The position numbers and the translations under genes were made by a program. A stretch of DNA of 64,000 nt from Bacteroidia bacterium (GTDB lineage Bacteria; Bacteroidota; Bacteroidia; Cytophagales; JAAEPT01), in contig JAUIJC010000016.1 of NCBI GenBank assembly GCA_030431525.1, positions 39,581 through 103,580 on the forward strand, read 5' to 3'. This document shows positions 25,995 through 36,549 of this stretch, piece after piece; position 1 is the stretch's first letter, and every line of letters starts with the position of its first letter. Below the pieces are notes generated by a model. That model saw only the letters and a list, made by a program, of their open reading frames with translations, did no database searches and was not told the DNA's origin.

Positions 25995-28601
25995 ATGTCT
26001 GAAGAAATCAACGAGAACGAAGAATTTGATGGCTTGGATGATGTGGACACCTCCAGTGACCCCATTCATGATATTACTCCAGTTTCAGGCATGTATGAGA
26101 ACTGGTTTCTTGACTATGCCTCTTATGTGATTTTGGAACGGGCGGTTCCGAGTCTTACGGATGGCTTGAAGCCCGTTCAGCGCCGAATCATGCACTCCAT
26201 GAAGGAGATGGATGACGGACGTTTCAACAAGGTGGCCAACGTGATTGGTCATACAATGCAGTACCACCCACACGGTGACATGGCCATCGGTGATGCCATT
26301 GTTCACATGGGGCAGAAGGAGTTGCTGATTGAGACGCAGGGTAACTGGGGTGATATCCGTACCGGTGACCGCGCTGCTGCCTCTCGTTATATCGAGGCAC
26401 GACTTTCCAAGTTTGCTTTGGCGGTCTTGTTCAATCCTCAGACAACCGATTGGCAACTTTCGTATGACGGAAGGAAAAAAGAGCCGGTGAATTTGCCAGC
26501 GAAATTCCCTTTGCTCTTGGCTCAAGGGGTTGAGGGTATTGCTGTTGGTTTGGCGACCAAGATTATGCCTCACAACTTTATCGAGTTGATTGATGCATCT
26601 ATAAAATATTTGAGGGGAAGGAAATTTGAGTTGTATCCTGACTTCCTGACAGGAGGGATGATGGACATCTCCAATTACAATGATGGTTTGAAGGGTGGTA
26701 AGGTTCGTTTGCGTGCCATTATTGATACCATCGACAAGCGGACTTTGAAAATCACATCCATTCCGTATGCCACCACCACTTCCAGTCTAATTGATTCCAT
26801 CCTTAAGGCTAATGATCAAGGGAAGTTGAAGGTGAAGCAGGTGGTGGACAATACTGCTGCGGAGGTCGAGATTTTGGTGCATTTGCCAGCCAATGTCTCG
26901 CCAGATATTACCATCGATGCCCTTTATGCTTTCACGGATTGTGAGGTGTCGATTTCGCCGAATGCCTGTGTCATTGTAGAAGACAGGCCATACTTCATTG
27001 GGGTTACGGAAATCCTGAAGCGCTGTACCGATCAGTCGGTAGAGTTGCTTAAAATGGAGTTGGAGATTCGCCGTGGCGAATTGATGGAGAAGATTTTATT
27101 CTCTTCGCTGGAGCGCATTTTTATTCAGGAAGAAATGTACATCCAATTTAAGGAGTACGATAACCGTCCTGATTTGTATGTCTATTTGGACAAGCGTTTT
27201 GAGCCGTTCAAGCCGCAGTTCTACCGAGAGATTGGTGACGAGGATTTTGAGCGATTGACACGCATCCCGATGATTCGGATAACTCGCTTTGACTCCGATG
27301 AGGCGGACGAGAAGTTGAAGAATCTTCAAGATGAATTGGATCAGGTGAATCACCATTTGGCCAACCTCATTGATTACGCAGTTGATTACTATAAGGACCT
27401 AAAAACCAGATTTGGCAAGGGGCGTGAGCGCCGTACAGAGATTCGCACGTTTGAGACCATTTCTGCGACGGTGGTTGCTGCTACCAATGCCAAGCTTTAC
27501 ATCAATAGAAGTGAAGGGTTTATTGGTACTGGTTTGAAAAAGGACGAGTTTATTTCAGACTGTTCGGATATCGATGACATCATCGTCTTCCGGAAGGATG
27601 GAAAGTTCTTGGTGACCAAAATTCAGGACAAGGTCTTTGTTGGTAAAAACATCATTTACGCTGCCGTGTTTAAGCGCGGCGACGAAAGAATGGTGTATAA
27701 CATGATTTACTTCGACAAGGGCAGTGGCCGAGCCATGGTCAAGCGCTTCCAGATTCTTGGGGTAACTCGGGATAAGGAATATGATTTGACCAAAAAGGTT
27801 AAAGGTTCCCGTGTCTTGTATTTCACAGCTAATCCTAATGGTGAGGCAGAAGTGGTGAACGTGGCACTGGATCCGAAATCTGGAGCTCGTAACTCCCAGT
27901 TTGATTATGACTTTGCCGAATTGGCAATAAAGGGACGTGGCGCAGGAGGAAATGTGCTGACCAAATACCCTGTGAAGAAGGTGACCCTCAAATCAGAAGG
28001 GGTTTCTACTTTGGCAGGAGTGGATATTTGGTATGATCCGGTGATTGGCCGAATTAATACGGATGGACACGGCACCTTCTTGGGAGAATTTAATGGCGAT
28101 GACAAAATCTTGGTCATTTTCAAAGAAGGCGATTATGAGCTCACCAGTTTTGAGCTTACGAACCGCTATGAGCAGAACAAGATTTTGCTCATCGAGAAGT
28201 TCGAACCAGAGCGCGTGATTTCCATGGTGCATTACGATGGAGAAAAACGCCAATATTTTGTGAAGCGATTCTTGATTGAGACGACTTCCATCGGCCGTAA
28301 ATTCCGTTTGGTAAGCGAGCATCACAATTCTCGCATCGAAGTGGTTTCCACAGGGAAGGATCCAAGGATTGAGCTGGTGCATAAGCCGGGGCTTCGTGCC
28401 AAGAAGTTGACCACGATTTATAATCTGATGGCTTTGGTAGAAGTGAAGGGTTGGAAAGCACAGGGTAACCGATTGACCAAGGACTATGTGACCAGTGTTA
28501 ATCTTTTGCCGGAACCTGAACCGGAAGAAGTGAAGGAAGAGCAGGTGAATATTGAGGAGGATAAGGGAACAGAACCTAATCCTTCAGAAAATGAGGAATG
28601 A
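25995..28601 (+). CDS. parC: DNA topoisomerase IV subunit A
   Basis: An 868-residue type IIA topoisomerase subunit. The breakage-reunion domain opens with 'YASYVILERAVPSLTDGLKPVQRRI' (about 40-62) and has the catalytic Tyr near residue 132 in AASRYIEA; 'QGVEGIAVGLATKIMPHN' is also conserved. A tower and coiled coil follow, then a degenerate beta-pinwheel (about 480-830) and a Glu-rich tail. It is closer to ParC than GyrA, since the GyrA box was not found; Bacteroidota often annotate such genes as gyrase/topo IV A. The partner subunit gene (parE) is not in the window. A weak hairpin terminator follows. Confidence 0.9.
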   Translation: MSEEINENEEFDGLDDVDTSSDPIHDITPVSGMYENWFLDYASYVILERAVPSLTDGLKPVQRRIMHSMKEMDDGRFNKVANVIGHTMQYHPHGDMAIGDAIVHMGQKELLIETQGNWGDIRTGDRAAASRYIEARLSKFALAVLFNPQTTDWQLSYDGRKKEPVNLPAKFPLLLAQGVEGIAVGLATKIMPHNFIELIDASIKYLRGRKFELYPDFLTGGMMDISNYNDGLKGGKVRLRAIIDTIDKRTLKITSIPYATTTSSLIDSILKANDQGKLKVKQVVDNTAAEVEILVHLPANVSPDITIDALYAFTDCEVSISPNACVIVEDRPYFIGVTEILKRCTDQSVELLKMELEIRRGELMEKILFSSLERIFIQEEMYIQFKEYDNRPDLYVYLDKRFEPFKPQFYREIGDEDFERLTRIPMIRITRFDSDEADEKLKNLQDELDQVNHHLANLIDYAVDYYKDLKTRFGKGRERRTEIRTFETISATVVAATNAKLYINRSEGFIGTGLKKDEFISDCSDIDDIIVFRKDGKFLVTKIQDKVFVGKNIIYAAVFKRGDERMVYNMIYFDKGSGRAMVKRFQILGVTRDKEYDLTKKVKGSRVLYFTANPNGEAEVVNVALDPKSGARNSQFDYDFAELAIKGRGAGGNVLTKYPVKKVTLKSEGVSTLAGVDIWYDPVIGRINTDGHGTFLGEFNGDDKILVIFKEGDYELTSFELTNRYEQNKILLIEKFEPERVISMVHYDGEKRQYFVKRFLIETTSIGRKFRLVSEHHNSRIEVVSTGKDPRIELVHKPGLRAKKLTTIYNLMALVEVKGWKAQGNRLTKDYVTSVNLLPEPEPEEVKEEQVNIEEDKGTEPNPSENEE

Positions 28602-28614
28602 TTGATTTGTAATT

Positions 28615-28654
28615 AGAATCTCTTTGGGATTTATCGTCCTGAAGAGGTTCTTTT
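28615..28654 (+). terminator. probable terminator after parC
   Basis: AGAATCTCTT pairs with AAGAGGTTCT (one G-U pair) around a 16-base loop, followed by TTTTATG. Stem good, U-tract short. Confidence 0.5.
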
Positions 28655-28747
28655 ATGATTGAAAATCAGTGACACTACAGCTAAATCGAAGCGTTTTTTC
28701 GGTGATTAAATCAAAATTTCCTTTCTTGGAAAAACACTTTTTTAGCT

Positions 28748-29050
28748 ATGCGTGCACTGTTATTTGTAGTAGGGTTTTTACTGTTATTGGCTTTGGCGCC
28801 AATGCCTTACGGTTATTATGAGTTCCTTCGTGTGGTGGTCACCGTGGTGGCTGGGATAGTGATTTTGCGGGAGTTGGGTGAAAATTCTGTTCTGTGGTTG
28901 ATTACCTTTGCCCTGATTGCCGCTTTGTTCAATCCTCTTTTCATTGTTCATTTTGATCGAAAGGTTTGGGCGGTCATCGACATGTTAGCGGCTGGGATTT
29001 TCCTGTTTAAGGCATTTAAATGGCCAAGGAGTATCCGGAGAGAAAATTAG
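28748..29050 (+). CDS. small membrane protein, resembling DUF6804
   Basis: A 100-residue protein with three or four hydrophobic helices: about 3-20, 25-42, 46-63 and 70-88. The sequence 'PMPYGYYEFLRVVV' and 'FNPLFIVHFDRKVWAVIDMLAAGIF' matches my memory of DUF6804; this was not checked. It ends in a short Lys/Arg tail. No enzyme motif. It lies just before trmH, probably in the same transcript, with a gap of about 10 bases. Confidence 0.65.
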   Translation: MRALLFVVGFLLLLALAPMPYGYYEFLRVVVTVVAGIVILRELGENSVLWLITFALIAALFNPLFIVHFDRKVWAVIDMLAAGIFLFKAFKWPRSIRREN

Positions 29051-29059
29051 AATTTGATT

Positions 29060-29725
29060 ATGGCGGGTTTAAAGAATTATTTGTTTCAGTTTTTGACCGA
29101 GGAGCGAAAGGAAAAGTTCGAAAAAGTGGTCAAATACAGAACTCGTCACATGACCGTCGTGTTGGAAGATATCTACCAACCGCATAATGCCAGTGCGGTG
29201 GTGAGATCATGCGACTGCTTTGGTGTTCAGGATTTACACATCATTGAGAACGATAATCAGTATCGTATAAATCCTCAGGTGACCATGGGGTCCACCAAAT
29301 GGGTGGATATCCATCAGTACAACGAGAAAGAGAACAATACAATTGATTGTTTGCGGGCCCTGAAGGCTCAAGGCTACAAAATCGTGGCCACCTCACCCCA
29401 CAAGGATGATTGCAACTTGGAGGAGTTGCCAGTAGACGAAAAATTCGCATTGGTGTTCGGTACGGAGTTGACCGGAATAAGTGATTTGGTGAAGCAGGAA
29501 GCCGATGTGTTCATGAAGATTCCTATGTATGGCTTTACCGAAAGTTTCAATATTTCGGTGAGTGCTGCCCTCTGCCTCCATCATCTCTCCTCAAAAATTC
29601 ATCAATCCGAAGCCCCTTGGGAGCTTACCGCTCAAGAACAAGAAGATGTGCTAATTGACTGGGCAAGAAAAACTGTCCATAACGGTGACCTGTTGGTCGA
29701 AGAGTTTGGTAAGCGCGAAGAATAA
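29060..29725 (+). CDS. trmH: tRNA (guanosine-2'-O-)-methyltransferase, TrmH-like (SpoU family)
   Basis: A 221-residue SpoU-family methyltransferase. The N-terminal 'RHMTVVLEDIYQPHNASAVVRSCDCFGVQDLHII' and later 'FALVFGTELTGIS' and 'FTESFNISVSAALCLH' are the three SpoU motifs of the knotted SAM-binding domain. The tail helix resembles TrmH, which methylates the 2'-O of G18 in tRNA. Start chosen at the ATG 29060, as the upstream TTG/ATT codons give only a dipeptide extension. It follows the small membrane protein gene closely. Confidence 0.9.
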   Translation: MAGLKNYLFQFLTEERKEKFEKVVKYRTRHMTVVLEDIYQPHNASAVVRSCDCFGVQDLHIIENDNQYRINPQVTMGSTKWVDIHQYNEKENNTIDCLRALKAQGYKIVATSPHKDDCNLEELPVDEKFALVFGTELTGISDLVKQEADVFMKIPMYGFTESFNISVSAALCLHHLSSKIHQSEAPWELTAQEQEDVLIDWARKTVHNGDLLVEEFGKREE

Positions 29726-29789
29726 AAACAGTACACACCCTTGTTACGTCTTATATAGTAGGGAAGGGGAATGGGGGTCTCCCATGTAA

Positions 29790-29797
29790 TATATTTG
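29790..29797 (+). promoter_or_regulatory. -7 promoter element of the DUF5686 gene
   Basis: TATATTTG matches TAnnTTTG and is 10 bases before the ATG at 29807, implying a nearly leaderless message. No convincing -33 motif. Confidence 0.4.
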
Positions 29798-29806
29798 GAT
29801 TAATCA

Positions 29807-32299
29807 ATGATAGTGCGTCCTTTAAAGGTCTTTTTCCTTCTTTTTTGTTCATGTCTAATCGGTCAGGTTTATGCCCAGCATACCGTAGTTCGGGGTGTGG
29901 TCATGGACTCGGTGATGGGAGAAACAGTGCCGTTTGCTAATATTCGCTGGGTCGGGAAAACCGATGACCAAGGAGTGATGTCCGATTTGGACGGCAAATT
30001 TGTTCTTGAATCAGATTCTCCAACAGATTCCATCCAAGTGATGAGCATGGGTTTCAAGCCCTGTATCCTTCCCATTCAAAAAGGAAAGGACCAAACTGTG
30101 CGGGTTCCAATGTTAGGCGATGAGGTGCAGTTGGAGGAGGCTGTTGTAGAAGTGGGAGAAAAGCAATCCCACAAGATTATGCGGAAGGTGGTGGCCCACA
30201 AAAAGGCCAATGATATCCGCTCTCTGCCGTTTTACCAATACGAAGCTTACAGCAAGTTGGAGGTTGATGTAGACAACATCAGTGAACAATTCAAGAAAAA
30301 GCGCCTAACGCGAGGATTGGGCAAGGACCTCGAAAATCTTAAGCCGATTAAAGATGAGAAGGGAAGGGAATACCTCCCCATGTTTATCTCGGAAACCATT
30401 TCAGATTATTACCACAAATCAAGTCCGGAAAGTAATAAGGAGGTGGTCAAGGCCACCAATGTGAAAGGTGTGGGTGTTGATGATGGTAGCTTCATTTCTC
30501 AGTTGATCGGAACCTCTTTTCAGCAGTTTAATTTTTATCAGAATTCCCTGAGTGTCCTTGATAAGGAATTTGTTTCTCCAATTACGGATTCTTGGAAGGC
30601 CAATTATGTCTATATCTTGGATGATAGTCTTTTCATCGATGGGAATTGGTGCTATGAGATAGAGGTTCGCCCTCGACGAAAGCAGGACTTGGCTTTTCAC
30701 GGTAAAATTTGGATTACCGATACCACCTTTGCCCTGAAGCGCATTGATTTGGAAATTACTTCGGACGCTAACCTCAATTATATTGATGGTGTGCATATCC
30801 GTCAGGATTATGTCCAAAGCAATAAGGGAGCATGGTATGTTTCCAACGCTGATGTGAGTGTGGACGTGGCGGAAATCAGTGAAAAAATGGCCAGTATGGT
30901 GGTCAAGTCCAAGGTAGAGGTCAAGAATTTTGAAACAGACTCACCGACGGAAAAAGAGTTTTTCGATACCCGAATCAGTGTTGCGGATAATGCCCAAGAT
31001 TATGATGAATCTTATTGGGAAAATCAACGTCCTGACTCCCTTTCGCAGGCCGAGACGCGTGCGTTTACTTTGGTAGATTCACTCAAGGAGTTGCCGAGGA
31101 TTCGAACCTATATTGATATTGTTCAGATTGCCGTTAACGGCTATTACACCAAGGGGAAACTTGATTTTGGCCCATACATCTATACTTATGCGAATAATGA
31201 GGTAGAAGGGAGTAGGTTTAGACTTGGGCTCAGGACCAATGAACATTTCAGCAAAAAGTGGGAGTTCAGTGGCTATGGGGCCTACGGCACACGCGATAAA
31301 ACCTTCAAATATTCGCTGGGAACACGTTACATCTTTTCTAGAAAGCCTTGGACGGAATTTGGTCTGAGTGCTCGTTATGATCTGGATCAGTTGGGGGTGA
31401 CGGATAACATACAGAGTAATAGTAACCTGTTTGATGCATTTACCCGATGGGGAAATATCGTGGGAGGCTATTATGGAAATACCTTAAAAGTTTATGCCTT
31501 CCGAAGCCTTCATAAGAATGTCGGACAAAAGGTGAGCCTTCAGCATAGGACGTTTAATCCAGTTTTTCCGTTTTCCTTTGAGACGACTGGAAATGACGGG
31601 AATGTTCAAATTCAGGATCATTTGGCCACGACGGAGGTTGTGTTTGAAACCCATTTTGGAAAGGAAGAACTCTTCGTTGAAAAAGGAAATAACCGTGTGA
31701 GTTTGAGGGGGCAAAAAGGGCCTGCCATTGATTTGAAGTTGGTTCTTGGCTTCGCAAACTTCTTGGGTGGGGAGGTCACGTATCAGAAGTTGGGTTTGAC
31801 AGCTCGACAGCGCATTGGGGTTGGTGCCATGGGGCAAACACGTTTTTGGTTGCGAGGTGGTTATATCTTTTCCGCCGTTCCGTTCCCCTTGTTAGAAATT
31901 CCTTTGGGCAATGAAAGCCCTGTGTTTGCGAACTTCGCCTTCAATACCATGAACTATTTTGAGTTCGTGTCTGATGCCTTTGTGTCCTTGACACATGAGC
32001 ACCATTTTGATGGCTTCTTTATGAATCGAATTCCTTTGATTCGCCGTTTGAAATGGAGGATGGTGACTAATTTCTCCATGATTTATGGAGGACTTCGACC
32101 TGAGAATAGAGCGCTTTTGCCTGATGATGAGGGCTTGGCCTTTAGTACGTTTGACGACGGACCATATATGGAGGTTGGTTATGGTCTTGAAAATATCTTC
32201 AAAATTTTCAGGGTACAGGTTTTCCATCGCCTAAGTTATCTTGATGCTGATGCGAGTAGGAATTTGGGTGTGAAAATTGGCTTGCAATTCCGTTTGTAA
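29807..32299 (+). CDS. outer-membrane protein with carboxypeptidase regulatory-like and DUF5686 domains
   Basis: An 830-residue protein with a signal peptide ending VYAQ (about 24). A CarboxypepD_reg-like plug (about 28-115, 'VVRGVVMDSVMGETVPFANIRW') is followed by a long beta-rich region that reads as the DUF5686 outer-membrane domain ('FYQYEAYSKLEVDV', repeated amphipathic strands, ending in an aromatic-rich strand 'LGVKIGLQFRL'). Such proteins are common in Bacteroidota, with unknown function. The C-terminal residue is a Leu after Arg-Phe, as for beta-barrels. A TATATTTG -7 motif (29790-29797) lies just upstream, so the transcript may have a very short leader. Confidence 0.88.
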   Translation: MIVRPLKVFFLLFCSCLIGQVYAQHTVVRGVVMDSVMGETVPFANIRWVGKTDDQGVMSDLDGKFVLESDSPTDSIQVMSMGFKPCILPIQKGKDQTVRVPMLGDEVQLEEAVVEVGEKQSHKIMRKVVAHKKANDIRSLPFYQYEAYSKLEVDVDNISEQFKKKRLTRGLGKDLENLKPIKDEKGREYLPMFISETISDYYHKSSPESNKEVVKATNVKGVGVDDGSFISQLIGTSFQQFNFYQNSLSVLDKEFVSPITDSWKANYVYILDDSLFIDGNWCYEIEVRPRRKQDLAFHGKIWITDTTFALKRIDLEITSDANLNYIDGVHIRQDYVQSNKGAWYVSNADVSVDVAEISEKMASMVVKSKVEVKNFETDSPTEKEFFDTRISVADNAQDYDESYWENQRPDSLSQAETRAFTLVDSLKELPRIRTYIDIVQIAVNGYYTKGKLDFGPYIYTYANNEVEGSRFRLGLRTNEHFSKKWEFSGYGAYGTRDKTFKYSLGTRYIFSRKPWTEFGLSARYDLDQLGVTDNIQSNSNLFDAFTRWGNIVGGYYGNTLKVYAFRSLHKNVGQKVSLQHRTFNPVFPFSFETTGNDGNVQIQDHLATTEVVFETHFGKEELFVEKGNNRVSLRGQKGPAIDLKLVLGFANFLGGEVTYQKLGLTARQRIGVGAMGQTRFWLRGGYIFSAVPFPLLEIPLGNESPVFANFAFNTMNYFEFVSDAFVSLTHEHHFDGFFMNRIPLIRRLKWRMVTNFSMIYGGLRPENRALLPDDEGLAFSTFDDGPYMEVGYGLENIFKIFRVQVFHRLSYLDADASRNLGVKIGLQFRL

Positions 32300-32374
32300 C
32301 AAAAGAAGAATGATAACATTGTTTTTCTTTTGCTAATAGGAAAGTCTCGTGCTAAGAATTACTTTGACATTGTT

Positions 32375-33583
32375 ATGAGATTTCTCTGTCATACAGCAAC
32401 GCTCTTGGGCGTTGCTTTCCTGTTTATACTCACTTCATGTAATCTTGCCAGTAGTCGGCGAGAGAAACTGGAGCCTTTCGATGAAAAAAGGCAAATGGAA
32501 GCCCCGTTGGATTATCTGACGGAGGAGATTTCTGATGACCCCACAGATCCGGAGCTTCATTTTATGCAAGCGCGTTTGCTAAAGGAAAAGGGCAATTATC
32601 GGAAAGCTTTGGAGTCAGTGAATAGGGCAATCCAACTGAACCAAGAGGAGTCTAAGTATTACATGCTTCAGTCTGGTGTTTATGCGGATGCTCACAACTG
32701 GAAGAATGCTCTGAAAGCAGGTTTGAGGGCACAGGCACTCGGACATCAAGAGGTGGAACTGTATGAGTTGTTGGCCGAATCTGAAGTGGAACTTGGGAAC
32801 ACTGCAGGGGCGAACAAATTCATCAATACGATTATTCAGTTAGACCCTCAGAATAAGAAGGTTTTGTATCTGAAAGGGGTCAATGCTTACAATGCTTTGG
32901 ATACTCTTCAAGCGATTAAGCATTTAGAGAGGGCAACTAAAGAGGATTCTGGAAGGACAGATGCCTTTGAGTATTTGGCGCGCATTTATTTGGCGCAACA
33001 CAAACCCGAAAAGGCCAAGGAAAACATTGAGGCTGGATTGCGCTTGAATCCGAGTGAGGGTGATCTTCAATTTTTGTTCGCCAGCTATTTGCGTGAAGAA
33101 GGTGATTTGGAAGGAGCCAAGAAGGCGATTCAAGTGCTTTTGGGTTACAATCCTGACTTTGTAGAAGCGCATTATGAATTGGCGAAGCTCTTTGCCTCGC
33201 AGCGTCAATACGACTCTTCGGCAGCGCATATTGAAAAAATTCTGAGCATCAACTCCAATGATATTTCTGCCCGAATGTTAGCGGCGGATAACCTGTTCGC
33301 AAGAAGAAGACTTCGTGAGGCCCGTGAGGCCTATGAGAAAATTGTGGAGTTGGAACCAGAAAACTTGCAGGCACAGGAGAAGTTAGGGCAGGTGAAGCGC
33401 TCTCAACGCCGCATTTATTTGCAGCGCCTTGCTGCGGACTCCATAGCGGCCCAAAAAGCCGCTGATTCCACTCAGAATCTACAGCAACAACCTTCTAATT
33501 TGCCTAAGCCGATTATTCCTAATACTCCATTCATTAGGCCTAAAGCATTTCCTCAACGGGACTTTGTTCCGAATCCAGAGTAA
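32375..33583 (+). CDS. TPR-repeat lipoprotein
   Basis: About 402 residues from the ATG at 32375, chosen because it opens a proper lipoprotein signal (FLFILTSC, Cys about 22); the in-frame TTG at 32330 adds a polar, unlikely extension. After an EKLEPFDEKRQ linker come at least eight tetratricopeptide units (e.g. 'GNYRKALESVNRAIQLNQEE', 'AYNALDTLQAIKHLERATKE', 'HKPEKAKENIEAGLRLNPSE'). The end is Pro-rich. TPRs mediate protein contacts at the periplasmic face; partners unknown. It follows the outer-membrane gene and precedes thrS. Confidence 0.85.
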   Translation: MRFLCHTATLLGVAFLFILTSCNLASSRREKLEPFDEKRQMEAPLDYLTEEISDDPTDPELHFMQARLLKEKGNYRKALESVNRAIQLNQEESKYYMLQSGVYADAHNWKNALKAGLRAQALGHQEVELYELLAESEVELGNTAGANKFINTIIQLDPQNKKVLYLKGVNAYNALDTLQAIKHLERATKEDSGRTDAFEYLARIYLAQHKPEKAKENIEAGLRLNPSEGDLQFLFASYLREEGDLEGAKKAIQVLLGYNPDFVEAHYELAKLFASQRQYDSSAAHIEKILSINSNDISARMLAADNLFARRRLREAREAYEKIVELEPENLQAQEKLGQVKRSQRRIYLQRLAADSIAAQKAADSTQNLQQQPSNLPKPIIPNTPFIRPKAFPQRDFVPNPE

Positions 33584-33708
33584 ATCTTACTTGAAAAATT
33601 CGGCGCGAAGTAGGTTCTTTGCACCCAAAACCGAGCTTGAAGAAATTTTCTCAGGTTCATTCCATAAGATGATTTCTGGAACCGTAGGGTTCCTTTTACC
33701 ATAGTATT

Positions 33709-35646
33709 ATGATTAAGATTACCCTTCCCGACGGTTCTGTGCGGGATTACGAAGCCGGTGTTTCCGGTATGGATGTCGCCATGAGTATCAGCGAAGGCTT
33801 GGCTCGTAACGTGTTGGCAGCAAAAGTGAATGGTGAGGTTTGGGATGCGAATCGTCCGATTCAAACCGATGCTGCTGTTCAGCTCCTCACTTGGAATGAT
33901 GATGAAGGGAAGGGAACATTTTGGCATTCATCAGCTCACCTTTTGGCTGAGGCCTTGGAGGCGTTATATCCGGGAGTGAAACTGGGCATCGGACCGAACA
34001 TCGAGAATGGATTTTATTACGATGTGGATTTTGGTGACCACCACTTTTCAGCAGAGGAGTTTGACAAGGTAGAAAAGAAGATGGTTGAGTTGGCGAAGCA
34101 AAAGAATGCTTACCAACGAAAAGATATTTCCAAGGCTGATGCTATTTCCTACTTTGAGGAAAAAGGCGATGAATACAAACTTGAGCTATTGGAAGATTTA
34201 GAGGACGGTAATATTACTTTCTATGAGCAAGGTAATTTTACGGATCTCTGTCGTGGACCGCATATCCCTACAACTGGCGCCATCAAGGCCGTTAAGTTGT
34301 TGAACGTAGCCGGCGCCTATTGGCGCGGTGACGAGAAGCGCAAGATGCTGACTCGTATTTACGGCGTGACTTTCCCAAAAGCCAAGGAGCTCAAGGAGCA
34401 CTTGGAGCGTTTGGAGGAAGCTAAAAAGCGTGACCACCGTAAGTTGGGTAAGGCCTTAGAACTGTTCACTTTCTCTGAAAGGGTTGGTTTGGGACTTCCA
34501 CTTTGGTTGCCAAAAGGAGCCATCCTTCGTGAACGTTTGGAGAGCTTCCTTCGTCAGGTGCAGACAAAGGCTGGTTATAGCCCAGTTGTGACTCCGCATA
34601 TTGGCCATAAAGCTTTGTATGAGTGTTCGGGTCACTATGAGAAGTATGGCGAGGATTCTTTCCAGCCAATCAACACTCCAGCAGAGGGCGAAGAGTTCTT
34701 GCTCAAGCCAATGAACTGTCCTCACCACTGTGAGATTTACGCAAGTAAGCCTCGTTCTTATAAAGAACTTCCTGTCCGTTTTGCTGAGTTCGGTACAGTG
34801 TACCGTTATGAGCAGCACGGTGAGTTGCATGGTTTGACTCGTGTGCGTGGCTTTACGCAGGATGATGCGCATATCTTCTGTCGTCCTGACCAAGTAAAGG
34901 ATGAATTCTTGAAGGTGATTGACTTGGTGTTGTATGTGTTCAAGGTCTTTGGCTTTGACGATTATACCGCTCAGATTTCTTTGCGTGATCCAGAAAATCC
35001 AAGCAAGTACATTGGTAAGACCGAGGACTGGGAGAGAGCAGAGGCTGCCATTATTGAGGCTTCAGCCGAGAAAGGCTTGAAAACCGTTACGGAAACTGGA
35101 GAGGCAGCATTCTATGGTCCTAAGCTCGACTTTATGGTGCGTGATGCCTTGGGCCGTAGTTGGCAGTTGGGAACCATTCAGGTGGACTATCAGTTGCCAC
35201 AACGCTTCGAGTTGGAGTACGTTGGTAGTGATAGCCAGAAACATCGTCCAGTGATGATTCACCGTGCGCCATTCGGTTCCTTGGAGCGCTTCATTGCCAT
35301 CTTGATTGAGCACTGTGGTGGTGAATTCCCATTGTGGTTGTCTCCAGAGCAATTTGCTGTATTGTCTGTTTCAGACAAGTACAATGACTACGCGGAGGAA
35401 GTAGCCAATGCTTTGCAGGCTGAAGGGCTGCGTGGCGAGGTAGATAATCGTGATGAGCGTATTGGCCGTAAAATCCGTGATGCGGAGGTGAAAAAAGTGC
35501 CATTCATGTTTGTAGTAGGAGAGAAGGAAGCCGCTGAAGGCAAAATTTCTGTGCGTAGGCACGGTGAAGGCGATTTGGGTTCGTTCTCTGTTGAGGAGTT
35601 TGTGGCCAAGTTTAACGCCATCGTAGCTGAGCAGTTAGAGGCATAA
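33709..35646 (+). CDS. thrS: threonyl-tRNA synthetase
   Basis: A 645-residue ThrRS in standard order: TGS domain (1-62, '[18 protein letters not shown]'), editing domain (about 70-230) with the HxxxH motif in [10 protein letters not shown], class II catalytic core (about 250-540) with the zinc Cys in '[11 protein letters not shown]' and motif 2 '[20 protein letters not shown]', and the anticodon-binding domain (about 540-645). Charges tRNA-Thr. It opens the thrS-infC-rpmI-rplT cluster, as in many bacteria. The next gene is infC after a heptamer repeat array. Confidence 0.97.
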   Translation: MIKITLPDGSVRDYEAGVSGMDVAMSISEGLARNVLAAKVNGEVWDANRPIQTDAAVQLLTWNDDEGKGTFWHSSAHLLAEALEALYPGVKLGIGPNIENGFYYDVDFGDHHFSAEEFDKVEKKMVELAKQKNAYQRKDISKADAISYFEEKGDEYKLELLEDLEDGNITFYEQGNFTDLCRGPHIPTTGAIKAVKLLNVAGAYWRGDEKRKMLTRIYGVTFPKAKELKEHLERLEEAKKRDHRKLGKALELFTFSERVGLGLPLWLPKGAILRERLESFLRQVQTKAGYSPVVTPHIGHKALYECSGHYEKYGEDSFQPINTPAEGEEFLLKPMNCPHHCEIYASKPRSYKELPVRFAEFGTVYRYEQHGELHGLTRVRGFTQDDAHIFCRPDQVKDEFLKVIDLVLYVFKVFGFDDYTAQISLRDPENPSKYIGKTEDWERAEAAIIEASAEKGLKTVTETGEAAFYGPKLDFMVRDALGRSWQLGTIQVDYQLPQRFELEYVGSDSQKHRPVMIHRAPFGSLERFIAILIEHCGGEFPLWLSPEQFAVLSVSDKYNDYAEEVANALQAEGLRGEVDNRDERIGRKIRDAEVKKVPFMFVVGEKEAAEGKISVRRHGEGDLGSFSVEEFVAKFNAIVAEQLEA

Positions 35647-35669
35647 AAGGAGACTTTAGAGGTTGGATC

Positions 35670-35745
35670 TTAGACATTAGCTATCCCATTTAATTGCTAA
35701 TGTCTAATGTCTAATGTCTAAGGTCTAATTTCTAATGTCTTTCTA
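35670..35745. repeat. heptamer repeat array (TGTCTAA type) between thrS and infC
   Basis: The array begins TGCTAA and runs TGTCTAA x3, GGTCTAA, TTTCTAA, TGTC from 35701, period 7. An inverted partner, TTAGACATTAGC, lies at 35670-35681, so part can form a stem. It sits in the thrS-infC spacer. Confidence 0.75.
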
Positions 35746-35827
35746 AACTTGTGTCTGTAAATCAAAAGTCGCATCTTGCGAACCTTTCCGATAAAGCTGT
35801 CTTTTGTATCATTAAAATCTTAGAGCA

Positions 35828-36490
35828 ATTAGAAGGAAACCCAACCCCCGGCGTCGAGTTAGGGTCGAAGAACCCTACAAAGTAAATCAGCGAATTAAAG
35901 CCCGTGAGGTGCGATTAGTCGGTGATAACGTGGAACAGGGAGTCTATTCCCTGAGGGATGCCTTGAACATCGCCAAGGATCAAGAGTTGGATTTGGTCGA
36001 AATTGCACCAAATGCAGATCCGCCGGTTTGTCGTGTCTTAGAGTATTCTAAGTTCAAGTACGACCAAAAGAAAAAGGAAAAGGAGCTCAAAGCGAAGGCT
36101 GCAAAGACTGTCGTTAAGGAAATCCGTTTCGGACCAAACACTGACGACCACGATTTCGAGTTTAAACTCAAGCACGCCAAAGCGTTCTTGTCGGAGGGAG
36201 CCAAGGTTCGCTCTTATGTTCACTTCCGTGGACGTACCATTGTTTATAAGGAACGTGGTGAGCTGTTGCTTCTTCGTTTCGCGGAAGCCTTGGAGGAATA
36301 CGCGAAGGTGGAGCAAATGCCGAAGATGGAAGGTAAGCGCATGTTCTTGCACTTGGCACCTAAGCCAGACATGGTGAAAAAGGCCAAGAAAGAGAAGGAA
36401 GCTGTTACCAAATCCTCTTCCAAGGAAAAGGCACCTAAGCCTGCTAAAGAAGAAAATTCTGAGGCTACTGAAGAACAGGCAGAAGATTAA
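35828..36490 (+). CDS. infC: translation initiation factor IF-3 with an AUU start codon
   Basis: Reading back from the obvious IF3 body, the frame is open to a TAA at 35816-35818 and contains no ATG, GTG or TTG before 35909. The N-terminal residues expected for IF3, [15 protein letters not shown], are encoded upstream of 35909, so the true start must be non-canonical; ATT at 35828 is the best candidate, giving [19 protein letters not shown]. This gives 220 residues (family usual 170-200 plus a Lys/Glu-rich tail here). IF3 from E. coli also starts at AUU and controls its own translation. A start at GTG 35909 would lose part of the N-terminal domain. Confidence 0.88.
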   Translation: MRRKPNPRRRVRVEEPYKVNQRIKAREVRLVGDNVEQGVYSLRDALNIAKDQELDLVEIAPNADPPVCRVLEYSKFKYDQKKKEKELKAKAAKTVVKEIRFGPNTDDHDFEFKLKHAKAFLSEGAKVRSYVHFRGRTIVYKERGELLLLRFAEALEEYAKVEQMPKMEGKRMFLHLAPKPDMVKKAKKEKEAVTKSSSKEKAPKPAKEENSEATEEQAED

Positions 36491-36549
36491 TGCCTGAACC
36501 TCTTTAGTCCTCGTTTGGATTTTGTATAGTTAATTTAAATTTCAAACCA

